Of a stretch of 37,081 nucleotides of DNA, positions 8,254-15,908 are shown piece by piece. Each line of letters opens with the position of its first letter. Within the stretch, counting starts at the first letter, position 1. Origin of the DNA: an uncultured Bacteroides sp. GTDB taxonomy: Bacteria > Bacteroidota > Bacteroidia > Bacteroidales > Bacteroidaceae. The stretch spans positions 1-37,081 of the forward strand of contig USCT01000018.1 of NCBI GenBank assembly GCA_900553185.1, read 5' to 3'. The notes beneath the pieces are model-generated. The model searched no databases and was not told the DNA's origin. It worked only from the letters and a program-made list of their open reading frames with translations. A program made the position numbers and the translations under genes.

Positions 8254-8967
8254 TTATGCTGTTTCCTGATTATTTTTGCCTGCAGCCTGTTTTTCCTTGT
8301 ATTCAATCAGTTTTTCCATGTCAGGAATGATGATTTTCTTTCGGCTCAGTTCAATCAGTTTCTGCTGTTGAAGTTCGTTAAGCACTTTCGATACGTTGAT
8401 GCGGGTATCATCGGTCAGTACGGCCAGGTCTTCCATCTTGACGAACAGTGTCTTCTTTCCACCGGGAACCGTGCATCGCAACTGAAGAAAATTGATGACT
8501 TTTTCCACGGTGCTGCCTATGTGCAGGTTCCACAGTTTCTGGTAAGCAGTCTGAGCCCGGTTGCTGAGGATGTTCAGGTAGTTTAGCTGGAAGATGGTGT
8601 AATTGCTCAGTTGGGTCAGAATGTATTTCTTGTGGATGATGACGGTATGTACTTCTGTCAGTGCCTGATAGGAAGCCGTGTAATACGTCATCATGCCGAA
8701 CAGGGAGTAAGGCTCGATGACTGCCGGACTGTCTATTTCTTCCTGGATGGTGTAATTGTGGCTCTCATTGGTCGATTCGGACTGGATGCGCCCTGACAGG
8801 ATGAAAATGAGCTGGTCACAGGATTCGTTCTGTCTGGCAATGTAAGAGCCGGGAGTATATTTCTGAAAATGTAATTTGACTTTTTCCAGAATGTTGGTAA
8901 AGTCTGTTTTGCATAACCCCTGAAACAAAGGTAACTGCAATAACTTATCGTACATCGTTATTTCCAT
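8254..8967 (-). CDS. Crp/Fnr family transcriptional regulator
   Basis: This 237-residue protein has an N-terminal cyclic-nucleotide-binding-type beta roll (about residues 10-120: LPLFQGLCKTDFTNILEKVK, PGSYIARQNESCDQLIFILSGRI, EEIDSPAVIEPYSLFG) and a C-terminal winged helix (about 155-220: VEKVINFLQLRCTVPGGKK, MEDLAVLTDDTRINVSKVLNELQQQKLIELSR). No iron-sulphur cysteine cluster is visible, so it is not a classical FNR sensor; the ligand is unknown. The start could also be 8955 (MYDKLLQL). A nested inverted repeat sits just upstream around its -7 box, suggesting autoregulation or another regulator. Confidence 0.92.
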   Translation of the reverse strand: MEITMYDKLLQLPLFQGLCKTDFTNILEKVKLHFQKYTPGSYIARQNESCDQLIFILSGRIQSESTNESHNYTIQEEIDSPAVIEPYSLFGMMTYYTASYQALTEVHTVIIHKKYILTQLSNYTIFQLNYLNILSNRAQTAYQKLWNLHIGSTVEKVINFLQLRCTVPGGKKTLFVKMEDLAVLTDDTRINVSKVLNELQQQKLIELSRKKIIIPDMEKLIEYKEKQAAGKNNQETA

Positions 8968-8974
8968 ACGCTAA

Positions 8975-9014
8975 TTAACTTTGTTAAAAGCCTTATTTTA
9001 ACAGACAAAGTTAA
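8975..9014 (-). promoter_or_regulatory. Nested inverted repeat and -7 box in front of the Crp/Fnr gene
   Basis: TTAACTTTGT (8975-8984) is repeated inverted at 9005-9014. Inside it, TGTTAAAA (8983-8990) is repeated inverted at 8996-9003. On the minus strand the outer arm contains TAACTTTG (9006-9013), a TAnnTTTG -7 box, so the palindrome spans the promoter and the start of the leader. This is consistent with an operator or a leader hairpin. Confidence 0.6.
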
Positions 9015-9119
9015 CTATAATTTCCTTTCCTTCGTCGAAGAATTCTTTGCTTTTATCTTTTTTTGGTTATTGCTTTTCGATAGGCGGCCGAAATATGCGG
9101 TTTTTAGCTAAAAAAAGTC

Positions 9120-9127
9120 TATCTTTG
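9120..9127 (+). promoter_or_regulatory. Bacteroidetes -7 box for the marC-type gene
   Basis: TATCTTTG matches TAnnTTTG, 23 bp upstream of the ATG at 9151. T-rich sequence lies at the expected -33 position. Confidence 0.6.
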
Positions 9128-9150
9128 TGTATATATTTAAACTATGACTT

Positions 9151-9750
9151 ATGGGTACTTTTAACTTTCAAGAATTCCTGAGTGCATTCATCGTCTTGTT
9201 TGCCGTGATTGATATCATTGGTTCTATCCCTATCATTCTGGATCTGAAACAGAAAGGACGTACGGTAAATTCCATACAGGCTACCTTGATAGCCTTTGCC
9301 TTGCTGCTGGGATTTTTTTATGCAGGCGATATGATGCTTCGTCTTTTTCAGGTAGATATCGCTTCGTTTGCCGTGGCTGGTGCTTTCGTTATCTTCATGA
9401 TGTCGCTGGAAATGATTCTGGATGTAGAGATATTCAAGAATACCGGACCCATTAAGGAGGCTACACTGGTACCTTTGGTCTTTCCATTGCTGGCCGGAGC
9501 CGGAGCCTTTACCACGCTGCTTTCCCTGCGGGCTGAATATGCGTCCATCAACATTGTGCTGGCATTGGTCCTGAACATGGTGTGGGTGTACATTGTTCTT
9601 CGGATGACCGACCGCATCGAACGTGTACTGGGCAAAGGTGGAATCTATGTCATCCGTAAATTTTTCGGGATTATCCTGCTGGCCATTTCGGCACGTTTGT
9701 TTACGGCAAATCTTACTTACCTGATTGAACAGTTCCAGAAAGCGCAGTAA
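9151..9750 (+). CDS. MarC family integral membrane protein
   Basis: This 199-residue protein is almost entirely hydrophobic, with about six membrane segments. Family hallmarks are the first helix FIVLFAVIDIIGSIPIILDL, the SFAVAGAFVIFMMSLEMIL segment, the LVPLVFPLLAGAGAFTTLL loop/helix and the closing RKFFGIILLAISARLFTANL. MarC proteins were once linked to multiple antibiotic resistance, but that link was not upheld and the transported substrate, if any, is unknown. The ATG at 9144 is out of frame, so 9151 is the start. It is monocistronic, divergent from the Crp/Fnr gene and convergent with mnmA. Confidence 0.93.
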   Translation: MGTFNFQEFLSAFIVLFAVIDIIGSIPIILDLKQKGRTVNSIQATLIAFALLLGFFYAGDMMLRLFQVDIASFAVAGAFVIFMMSLEMILDVEIFKNTGPIKEATLVPLVFPLLAGAGAFTTLLSLRAEYASINIVLALVLNMVWVYIVLRMTDRIERVLGKGGIYVIRKFFGIILLAISARLFTANLTYLIEQFQKAQ

Positions 9751-9797
9751 ATATTCTTGTCTGTTTACAGGCCGTTTATAAAAAAACGGGCGGTGTT

Positions 9798-10865
9798 TCA
9801 TTTTACCGTCCGTATTTCTCCGCTTCCGATGCACAGGTGTGCGTCTTTGTCGTAAATTACTCCAAATTGTCCCGGAGCTATTCCTTGTAATTTATCCGCA
9901 CTGTTTACCAGATAACCTTCCGGTGTGTGTATCAGTGTTCCTTTCTGAAAACAGTCTGTGTGGCGTATCTTGAAGCAGACGGGGATTTCTTCCGCGTCGG
10001 GCCACGGGTTTTCCGTGATGAAATGGAAGTCTACCAGTCTGAACTTGTTCCCGTATTGCTTTTCGGTATCATAGCCACGTGATACGTACAGGATGTTTTC
10101 GTCGGTATTTTTTTCTACGACGAACCACGGTCCTCCTCCCAGTCCCAGCCCTTTCCGCTGTCCGATGGTGTGAAACCAGAATCCCTTGTGCGTGCCCAGT
10201 TGTTTGCCGGTTTCCAGCTCGATGATTTTTCCCGGTTTTTCTCCCAGGAATCGGCGGATGAAATCGTTGTAGTTTATTTTTCCGAGAAAGCAGATTCCCT
10301 GACTGTCCTTTCGGCGGGCACTTGGAAGCTTGGCTTTTTCCGCTATTTCCCGGATTTCGTGTTTCAGGTAACCGCCCAGCGGAAACCAGAGTCTGGAAAC
10401 CTGCAGGTAATTGATTTGAGCCAGAAAATCGGTCTGGTCTTTTACCGGATCCTTGGCTGTGGCCAGCCACACTTTGCCGTCGATTTCTTCGGTAGAGGCA
10501 TAGTGTCCGGTCACAATCTTATCGTATGCATATCCGGCTTTTTCTTCGAAACAGCCGAATTTGATCAGTTTGTTACACATCACATCGGGGTTGGGAGTAA
10601 ATCCGTGCTTGACCTTTTCGATGGTATAAGCCACCACACGCTCCCAGTATTCTTTCTGCAAGTCGATGATGTCGAAAGAGAGTCCGTACTTGCGGGCAGT
10701 AGCCGAGGCCAGCTCGATGTCTTCTTCTGCCGTACAGCTTAATGACTCGTCGGTGTCCATTCCTATTTTTATGTAGAACAGGTCGGGCTTGTACCCCTGT
10801 TCGTGCAGGAGGTGTACCGCTACGGCGCTGTCTACACCTCCCGAAAGTAGTGCTGCTATTTTCAT
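9798..10865 (-). CDS. mnmA: tRNA-specific 2-thiouridylase MnmA
   Basis: MnmA adds sulphur to position 2 of the wobble uridine of tRNA-Lys, -Glu and -Gln. This 355-residue protein has the PP-loop ATP-pyrophosphatase motif SGGVDS at residues 8-13, the first catalytic cysteine in NPDVMCNKLIKF, the GHYAS motif, the second cysteine in DSQGICFLGK, and the central FWFHTIGQRKGLGLGGGPWFVV segment. Bacteroidetes may carry more than one MnmA-like gene; this one has both cysteines and looks functional. A -7 box TATCTTTG lies 19 bp upstream. It ends 47 bp from the convergent marC-type gene. Confidence 0.95.
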   Translation of the reverse strand: MKIAALLSGGVDSAVAVHLLHEQGYKPDLFYIKIGMDTDESLSCTAEEDIELASATARKYGLSFDIIDLQKEYWERVVAYTIEKVKHGFTPNPDVMCNKLIKFGCFEEKAGYAYDKIVTGHYASTEEIDGKVWLATAKDPVKDQTDFLAQINYLQVSRLWFPLGGYLKHEIREIAEKAKLPSARRKDSQGICFLGKINYNDFIRRFLGEKPGKIIELETGKQLGTHKGFWFHTIGQRKGLGLGGGPWFVVEKNTDENILYVSRGYDTEKQYGNKFRLVDFHFITENPWPDAEEIPVCFKIRHTDCFQKGTLIHTPEGYLVNSADKLQGIAPGQFGVIYDKDAHLCIGSGEIRTVK

Positions 10866-10884
10866 GATGTTCTTTTTCCGGCTG

Positions 10885-10892
10885 CAAAGATA
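10885..10892 (-). promoter_or_regulatory. Bacteroidetes -7 box for mnmA
   Basis: TATCTTTG on the minus strand matches TAnnTTTG, 19 bp upstream of the mnmA ATG. mnmA therefore has its own promoter despite lying behind the YgiQ-type gene. Confidence 0.6.
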
Positions 10893-10941
10893 AGACTGTC
10901 TGCATTGCCGGCCAATACCCTAAATAAGGTATTGTAGGTGG

Positions 10942-12762
10942 TTATCGTTTCTTCTGATAGAGTTTGTCTATCAGGTCACTCCGTCCGATGCGTTTCAGTT
11001 CGCTTACGATGTTCCGCCGTTCTTCGGGTTTGTACCAGAAGAAGAACATTCGCTGGGCGAGCTTTTCTTTCTGGCTTTTGGCCGAAAATACCGGTTCCAG
11101 CGTGTACGGGTGGTAACCCGTGTACCAGGCTTCCGTAGCTACCGTCATCGGGGTGGGAGTGAAATCCTGTACCTGTTCCAGGTGGAAATCCAGTTTCTTG
11201 GTGATAACCGCCAGTTCGGCCATGTCTTCTTCCGTACATCCCGGATGGCTGCTGATGAAGTAGGGGATGAGCTGCTGGCGCAGATTCAGTTCCTGATTCA
11301 GTTTGTCGAAGATCCGTTTGAAGCGATAGAACTGTTCGAAAGGAGGCTTTCGCATCAGATACAATACCCGGTCGCTGGTATGCTCCGGAGCTACTTTCAG
11401 TCGTCCGCTTACGTGACGTGCAATCAGTTCACGGGTATAGGCTGCCGTACTCTGGTTTACTGCCGGATCCTTGCTTTCGTGCAGCAGCAGGTCGTAACGC
11501 ACTCCGCTGCCGATGAAGCTTTTCTTGATACCGGGCATGGCGTCTACGGCGTGGTAGATGTCCAGTAACGGCCGGTGGTCGGTATTCAGGTTCGGGCATA
11601 CTTTCGGATGGATGCACGACGGACGTTTACAGCGCCTGCAGAGTGTTTCATCTTTTCCGTGCATGCAGTACATGTTGGCCGAAGGACCGCCCAGGTCGCT
11701 CAGGTACCCTTTGAAGTCAGGCATTTCCGTGATGGCTTTTACTTCCCTCAGAATGCTTTCCTTGCTTCGGCTGACAATGAATTTTCCCTGGTGGGCCGAA
11801 ATGGTACAGAAAGCACATCCACCGAAACAGCCCCGGTGGATATTGACCGAGAACTTGATCATTTCATACGCCGGAATGCGTTTGCTCTTGTATTTGGGGT
11901 GTGGCAAACGGGTGTAAGGCAGATCGAACGACATATCCAGCTCACCTTGGCTCATGGGTGGGTAAGGCGGATTTACCACCACTACCTGCCTGCCGGTCTG
12001 CTGGTAGATGCGTGCGGCCTGGTACTTGTTCGATTCTTCTTCGATATGTCTGAAATTTTCAGCCTGTTTCCGTTTGTCTTTCAGGCATTCTTCGTGCGAG
12101 TACAGGCGTAAGTCACTTTCCAGCGGTTGAAATTCGTCGGCCTTGCACAGGTAAGCCGTTTGAAGCAGGTCTTTGGGAAGACTGTTTTTTTCTTTCAGGT
12201 GCTTGCAGAGGTCTGTAACCGGTTTTTCACCCATGCCGTAAATCAGCAGGTCGGCTCCCGAATCCAGCAGGATGGAAGGGCGTACCTTGTCTTGCCAGTA
12301 GTCGTAATGAGTCAGTCGGCGCAGTGAGGCTTCAATGCCTCCCAGAATGACCGGTACGTCGGGATAAAGTTGTTTCAGGATTTTGGTGTAGACGATGCTC
12401 GGATATTCCGGGCGTAGATCATGACGTCCGTCGGGAGTATACGCGTCTTCGCTGCGCAGGCGTTTGTTGGCTGTATACTTGTTTACCATGCTGTCCATGC
12501 ATCCGGCCGAGACACCGAAAAACAGGCGGGGGCGTCCCAGCTTTTTAAAGTCGCGCAAGTCGTCCCGCCAGTTAGGTTGGGGAACGATGGCAACTTTCAG
12601 CCCTTGCGATTCCAGTATGCGGCCTATCACGGCCGCTCCGAATGAGGGATGGTCTACGTATGCGTCGCCACTGAACAGGATAACGTCCAGTTCATCCCAT
12701 CCTCTCAGCTCTACTTCTTTCTTGGTTGTTGGCAACCAGTCTGTCAGGTTGTATGTTTTCAA
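10942..12762 (-). CDS. YgiQ family radical SAM protein (probable TTG start)
   Basis: This radical SAM enzyme of the YgiQ (UPF0313) family has unknown substrate. The N-terminal B12-binding-like part (LTDWLPTTKKEVELRGW, VILFSGDAYVDHPSFG, ILGGIEASLRRLTHYDYW) precedes the radical SAM core with its 4Fe-4S cluster motif CFGGCAFC. A second cysteine group follows (CRRCKRPSCIHPKVC). The family normally begins a few residues before YNLTDWLP, which here corresponds to the TTG at 12762 (607 residues). No ATG lies nearby. The open frame continues to an ATG at 12939, but the added 59 residues are unlike the family and cross a strong hairpin, so I treat them as leader. Confidence 0.9.
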   Translation of the reverse strand: MKTYNLTDWLPTTKKEVELRGWDELDVILFSGDAYVDHPSFGAAVIGRILESQGLKVAIVPQPNWRDDLRDFKKLGRPRLFFGVSAGCMDSMVNKYTANKRLRSEDAYTPDGRHDLRPEYPSIVYTKILKQLYPDVPVILGGIEASLRRLTHYDYWQDKVRPSILLDSGADLLIYGMGEKPVTDLCKHLKEKNSLPKDLLQTAYLCKADEFQPLESDLRLYSHEECLKDKRKQAENFRHIEEESNKYQAARIYQQTGRQVVVVNPPYPPMSQGELDMSFDLPYTRLPHPKYKSKRIPAYEMIKFSVNIHRGCFGGCAFCTISAHQGKFIVSRSKESILREVKAITEMPDFKGYLSDLGGPSANMYCMHGKDETLCRRCKRPSCIHPKVCPNLNTDHRPLLDIYHAVDAMPGIKKSFIGSGVRYDLLLHESKDPAVNQSTAAYTRELIARHVSGRLKVAPEHTSDRVLYLMRKPPFEQFYRFKRIFDKLNQELNLRQQLIPYFISSHPGCTEEDMAELAVITKKLDFHLEQVQDFTPTPMTVATEAWYTGYHPYTLEPVFSAKSQKEKLAQRMFFFWYKPEERRNIVSELKRIGRSDLIDKLYQKKR

Positions 12763-12871
12763 TCTTTCTTTTGTTGTTTGGTTTTTGGGCCTTTTATTGT
12801 TTGATGCCCCAATGAAAAAGGTGATAAAAAGAAAAACTCCGACTTCCGTTTTGAGTTGGTTGCGAATCGTT

Positions 12872-12936
12872 TTCCGCCGGAAGCGCACGAACCTGCTTCG
12901 CTCAGACAGTTGTGCTTCCGACGGAATCCGTATCTT
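12872..12936 (-). repeat. Strong hairpin in the leader of the YgiQ-type gene
   Basis: Arms 12872-12887 and 12911-12926 are inverted repeats that differ at only two positions, giving a 16-position stem with one G-U pair and one mismatch. The outer side is followed by AATCCGTATCTT (12925-12936), identical to the arm of the palindrome at 740-806. It lies between the upstream ATG and the probable TTG start. It could be a dispersed palindromic element or a leader regulatory structure. Confidence 0.6.
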
Positions 12937-13046
12937 CACTTTTTCTCAAGACTAAGGCCGGGACTTTATTGAGAATTAATCGCTGATAGATAGCTGATTA
13001 ACTGTAATGCTTGCGGCTTTTGGCCCGAATGTGGAATGAATTCTGG

Positions 13047-13376
13047 TTATGCTTCTTCGGTTGTTTCTCCTTCGATGTTGCCTTTTTCACGTTCCCATTT
13101 GATGTACAGCATAACGAGCTGGTGTAATCCGAATGCTTTCATGTTGTCGTGATAAATGACATCGAGACAAAGATCCAGCAGGTCTTTGGTATCTCCTTCG
13201 ATGGAAGTGAGCAGCGAACGGATGTTCAGTTTCAGCTTGTCCAGAACCGATTCGTCGATGATTCCGGTGCTGTCAATCAATTGCTGGAAGAGGGCATATT
13301 TTTCGATGGTATTCAGATGTTCTTCTGAGATTTGCATGCTTCTGGTACCTGAAGCGTTTGTCTGTATGGTATACAT
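13047..13376 (-). CDS. Small protein of unknown function
   Basis: I do not recognise this 109-residue protein. It is acidic and predicted helical, with no signal peptide or membrane segment. The central part is LLTSIEGDTKDLLDLCLDVIYHDNMKAFGLHQLVMLYIKWE, and it ends in a Glu/Thr-rich tail. A start at residue 14 (MQISEEHLNTI, 13337) is also possible. It has its own promoter: a -7 box TAACTTTG lies 27 bp upstream, and 13 bases around it are identical to the Crp/Fnr gene promoter. It follows the ATPase/nuclease pair on the same strand after a 108-bp gap, so it is probably a separate unit. Confidence 0.7.
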   Translation of the reverse strand: MYTIQTNASGTRSMQISEEHLNTIEKYALFQQLIDSTGIIDESVLDKLKLNIRSLLTSIEGDTKDLLDLCLDVIYHDNMKAFGLHQLVMLYIKWEREKGNIEGETTEEA

Positions 13377-13403
13377 AGCTTTATTAGTTTTAGTTTACAC
13401 AGA

Positions 13404-13411
13404 CAAAGTTA
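13404..13411 (-). promoter_or_regulatory. Bacteroidetes -7 box for the small unknown gene
   Basis: TAACTTTG on the minus strand, 27 bp upstream of the start. The run TAACTTTGTCTGT is identical to that at the Crp/Fnr gene promoter. Confidence 0.55.
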
Positions 13412-13484
13412 GACGTTTTTCTGGAATATCATTGTATTTCGTTCGTTTTTTAGTTGTCAGTTTTTTAGGGGCATGTACAAACGG

Positions 13485-13991
13485 TTACGCCTTCAGTGTA
13501 ATATCACTTCCGATAACCAGTCTTACATTGTGTTCATTTTTGAATCTTTGCATGTATTCTTTGTGACTTACAGCGAAAGTCGGATGTTTCTTATTGCAAG
13601 CATAGGCCAGTCGATACCTGAATTGGGTTATGTCATGGCAGTTCTTGAAAATATTTATTGTAGTTAGTAATTGCTCTTCTACGGCATGTTTAATCCAGTC
13701 TTTTCCTTGATCTTTCAATTCAACAAAAATAATGTAATCTTTGTTATGAAGCATCGCATCACATCTGTTTTCCATGTCGCCGTTTTCCCGTTTTATTTCT
13801 ATTTTATTGTCTACCGCAATAAAGCCGACAGATTTTCCGGATTTGTTGGTGACTTTGGCTATCCATTTGTGAAGGTTTGCTGGATTTGTGTCTGCATAGG
13901 CAGGGGTTTTGATTGTTTCGTCTTCGTCGTCACAGATACCGAAAATATTTTCATTTAGTTGTATCTCTTCCTTGAAAAAATTAATATTCAT
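13485..13991 (-). CDS. Probable PD-(D/E)XK nuclease, partner of the upstream AAA ATPase
   Basis: This 168-residue protein matches no family I can name, but a PD-(D/E)XK active site can be read. D78 (RCDAML) ends one strand. The next strand, YIIFVELKD, carries E91-x-K93. Q107, 14 residues after the lysine, begins an amphipathic helix (EEQLLTTINIF), as in the common QxxxY extension. The basic, strand-rich N-terminal part may bind nucleic acid or the partner. It starts 3 bp after the ATPase stop codon, so the two are surely co-transcribed and coupled. A nuclease paired with an SMC/OLD-like ATPase suggests nucleic-acid attack controlled by ATP, most likely anti-phage. Activity is inferred from motifs only. 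Confidence 0.72.
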   Translation of the reverse strand: MNINFFKEEIQLNENIFGICDDEDETIKTPAYADTNPANLHKWIAKVTNKSGKSVGFIAVDNKIEIKRENGDMENRCDAMLHNKDYIIFVELKDQGKDWIKHAVEEQLLTTINIFKNCHDITQFRYRLAYACNKKHPTFAVSHKEYMQRFKNEHNVRLVIGSDITLKA

Positions 13992-13994
13992 CGT

Positions 13995-15209
13995 TTATCC
14001 GTTTAAATCGTCTTCTATTTCCAGTAAGGAATCAAATGCCGCATTGGTTTCATTTAGTCGTTCGTTTAGGAAATTCTCATCAGAAGGAAGTCCTTCGTAA
14101 TCAGCCAGTCTGTGAGCTGTACCGTTCCCAAGTTCGTAGATGGTGGCATCGGAAGTTGCTAGTAAGCTGTCTGAAGGGACTATTTCATAGATTCTTTTCA
14201 ACAAGTCCGGACGATCGATTGCCCGGTGAGCCAGTTCGTTCGCTTTGATGGCAAGAGTAAGATAGTTGATGATATACGGACTGTGTGTCGTTAGCAACAG
14301 ACGATTGGTTTCCAGTGTACGGGTGTTGGCTATTAATTCATAAAGTACTCCTTTTTGCGAATCAGGAAACAGGTTCAATTCCATTTCTTCTACGATATTG
14401 ACCAGTCGGGAATACTGAAAACGCGATGAAAGGGCACGGAGCGAAGCTGCCTTGACTTCTTCGCTCAGTTGGGTAGTGTTCAAAATGGATTGTACTTCTT
14501 TCAGGAGTGCTTTTCGTTCTTTGTCAGACAAGTCTGAATGTTCTGAACTGTTTCGTACCATTCCTGTCAGATTCTTCGATACCAGCAGCAGAGGCAGAGA
14601 AGACTGGAATCCGCTTGAGCCGGTTGATAATCTGATTTCATTGCCATTGGTCAATTTAAGCTTCGGCATGTCATTCAATGCATCGTATTCGAAGCCTACT
14701 TGTTCGAAAGGAAATCTATATCCGTTTTTGAGATTTGTTTTGGCATTTCCATACTCTTCGGCAAAAGTCATCATAGGTTGGCTTAGGCCTTTCAGTTGGG
14801 AAGGATGGTCTACGCTTCCCAGTATGCTCCGTTCTGCTGGAACGTACATCACTTTTGATATGCTGAATGTTTCGTTTCCGTGTTCTCTTTCTTCGATCTG
14901 CAGATTTCCCCGTTCGTATCTAAAGGTATAATGAAATCCAGTGAAGTGCAGTGTCGTAGTATCGGTAAAATAGTCATCAATACCATTGTAGGCACAGTAT
15001 TTCTTTTTGAATCGGGCATATCGGGTGATGTAGCTTTCCGTCAGAGAACGGCGCATGAGCGATTTCTCCATCCATGTAAATAGAGCATATAGTTTGGCAA
15101 TTGTACTCTTTCCGCTTCCTTGTCGGCCTATCAATACGGTGACTTTGTTTAGCAAAATGTGTGCTTGGGTAATCGGTCCGAAATTCTCGATGTATAATTC
15201 TTCTGTCAT
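13995..15209 (-). CDS. AAA/ABC-type ATPase of the OLD/RecF-like group (AAA15/AAA21)
   Basis: This 404-residue ATPase has a full ABC-type site. The N-terminal strand pair LYIENFGPITQAHILL is typical of RecF/OLD-like proteins. Walker A is GRQGSGKS at 28-35, an ABC-like signature LSTGSSGFQ lies at 194-202, Walker B with a double acid is NIVEEMELNLFP at 272-283, and the switch histidine is H309 (LLLTTHSPYI). The middle holds the VPAERSIL motif common in this group. There is no Toprim domain after the ATPase, unlike full-length OLD nucleases. The next gene supplies a small nuclease instead. It is the first gene of the pair, with a -7 box about 25 bp upstream. Comparable architectures occur in Septu, PARIS and Gabija defence systems, but the partner here differs. 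Confidence 0.88.
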   Translation of the reverse strand: MTEELYIENFGPITQAHILLNKVTVLIGRQGSGKSTIAKLYALFTWMEKSLMRRSLTESYITRYARFKKKYCAYNGIDDYFTDTTTLHFTGFHYTFRYERGNLQIEEREHGNETFSISKVMYVPAERSILGSVDHPSQLKGLSQPMMTFAEEYGNAKTNLKNGYRFPFEQVGFEYDALNDMPKLKLTNGNEIRLSTGSSGFQSSLPLLLVSKNLTGMVRNSSEHSDLSDKERKALLKEVQSILNTTQLSEEVKAASLRALSSRFQYSRLVNIVEEMELNLFPDSQKGVLYELIANTRTLETNRLLLTTHSPYIINYLTLAIKANELAHRAIDRPDLLKRIYEIVPSDSLLATSDATIYELGNGTAHRLADYEGLPSDENFLNERLNETNAAFDSLLEIEDDLNG

Positions 15210-15234
15210 GAGATTCTTTAAAGGTTATGTGGGA

Positions 15235-15242
15235 CAAAAATA
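15235..15242 (-). promoter_or_regulatory. Bacteroidetes -7 box for the ATPase/nuclease pair
   Basis: TATTTTTG on the minus strand, 25 bp upstream of the ATPase ATG. Confidence 0.5.
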
Positions 15243-15340
15243 ATAAAAACTCCTGATTTTATATGTTTCTTGGGGAAATAGTGTATATTTTATGACTTCT
15301 ACATTAAACCACAACGTATATTGCTTAATGGTTTGTCATT

Positions 15341-15371
15341 AGTGCCCACTAAAAATTGGAGGACGAGTTAA
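15341..15371 (+). repeat. IS-like terminal inverted repeat, left copy
   Basis: It begins AGTGCCCACTAAAAATTGGA and continues to GAGTTAA. It matches, in inverted orientation, the sequence at 17342-17368, with a few substitutions and a 4-bp length difference. The pair resembles the ends of IS3-like elements of Bacteroidetes. No transposase gene is present between them and no matching target duplication is visible. Confidence 0.55.
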
Positions 15372-15484
15372 AAATTACCCGTTGACGGAATTGAATTAGG
15401 GCATATTTAACTCTGACAATGTTATAGTTAATATATTGCAGGATTGTAAGTCTTTCCGCTTCTCTTCTATGTCCTTGGTTCCGG

Positions 15485-15540
15485 AAACGTATGTCCTCCC
15501 CATGAAGAACGTTTGTCCTGCATGGGGAGGACGTACGTTT
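15485..15540 (+). repeat. Palindrome with 20-bp stem; dispersed repeat element
   Basis: Arms 15485-15504 and 15521-15540 are inverted copies with a single difference (a G-U pair in RNA), around a 16-nt loop. A T-run follows on the plus strand, so it could act as a terminator. The loop plus right arm resembles the sequence at 33991-34025, which indicates a dispersed family. Confidence 0.65.
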
Positions 15541-15908
15541 TTCGTTCGGCGGACGTAAGCCGTCAGCGGTTCGGTACATATTGTGAACTGTGTATTCACA
15601 AGAATCCATACGCCAATCGGGTTTTCCGGGCTTTCGGCGAATGTGGGCGGAACATGTTCCTGATGGTGTGAGAAAAGAAGAAACGGTGCAGGAGCGGAGG
15701 GAAAATGATGCTTGAAGCATTCCGGAAAGAGTAGGAGCATGCTGTTTTCATGCAGAATTGCTAACTTTGCATCGCATGTTCGAAGAGGGGGAAACATCGT
15801 GGGTAGAACCCGGTGTGACAAAACATACGGGTCGGAATGCCTGAGAAAGGTTGCTTTTCCGTTTTTAAAGGGTATTTAAATGCTATTTCAACGTTCAACA
15901 TAGAAAAC

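Larger units (their letters stand above)
15243..15908. other. Gene-poor stretch between the ATPase pair and the YejK-family gene
   Basis: No convincing gene lies here. It contains an IS-like end at 15341-15371, a 20-bp-stem palindrome at 15485-15540, and minus-strand open frames around 15349-15821 whose sequence follows the palindrome and resembles no family. It looks like repeat-derived and decayed mobile DNA. Confidence 0.6.

Noticed and set aside
13485..15209. Assignment of the ATPase pair to PARIS, Septu or full-length OLD
   Set aside because: The partner shows no Toprim/DUF4435 or HNH motifs (no H-N-H arrangement) and the ATPase has no Toprim extension, so none of these names fits the visible motifs.
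15396..15821. Minus-strand open frames between the ATPase and the YejK-family gene
   Set aside because: They run through the palindrome at 15485-15540, resemble no family and have no promoter or family-like start.
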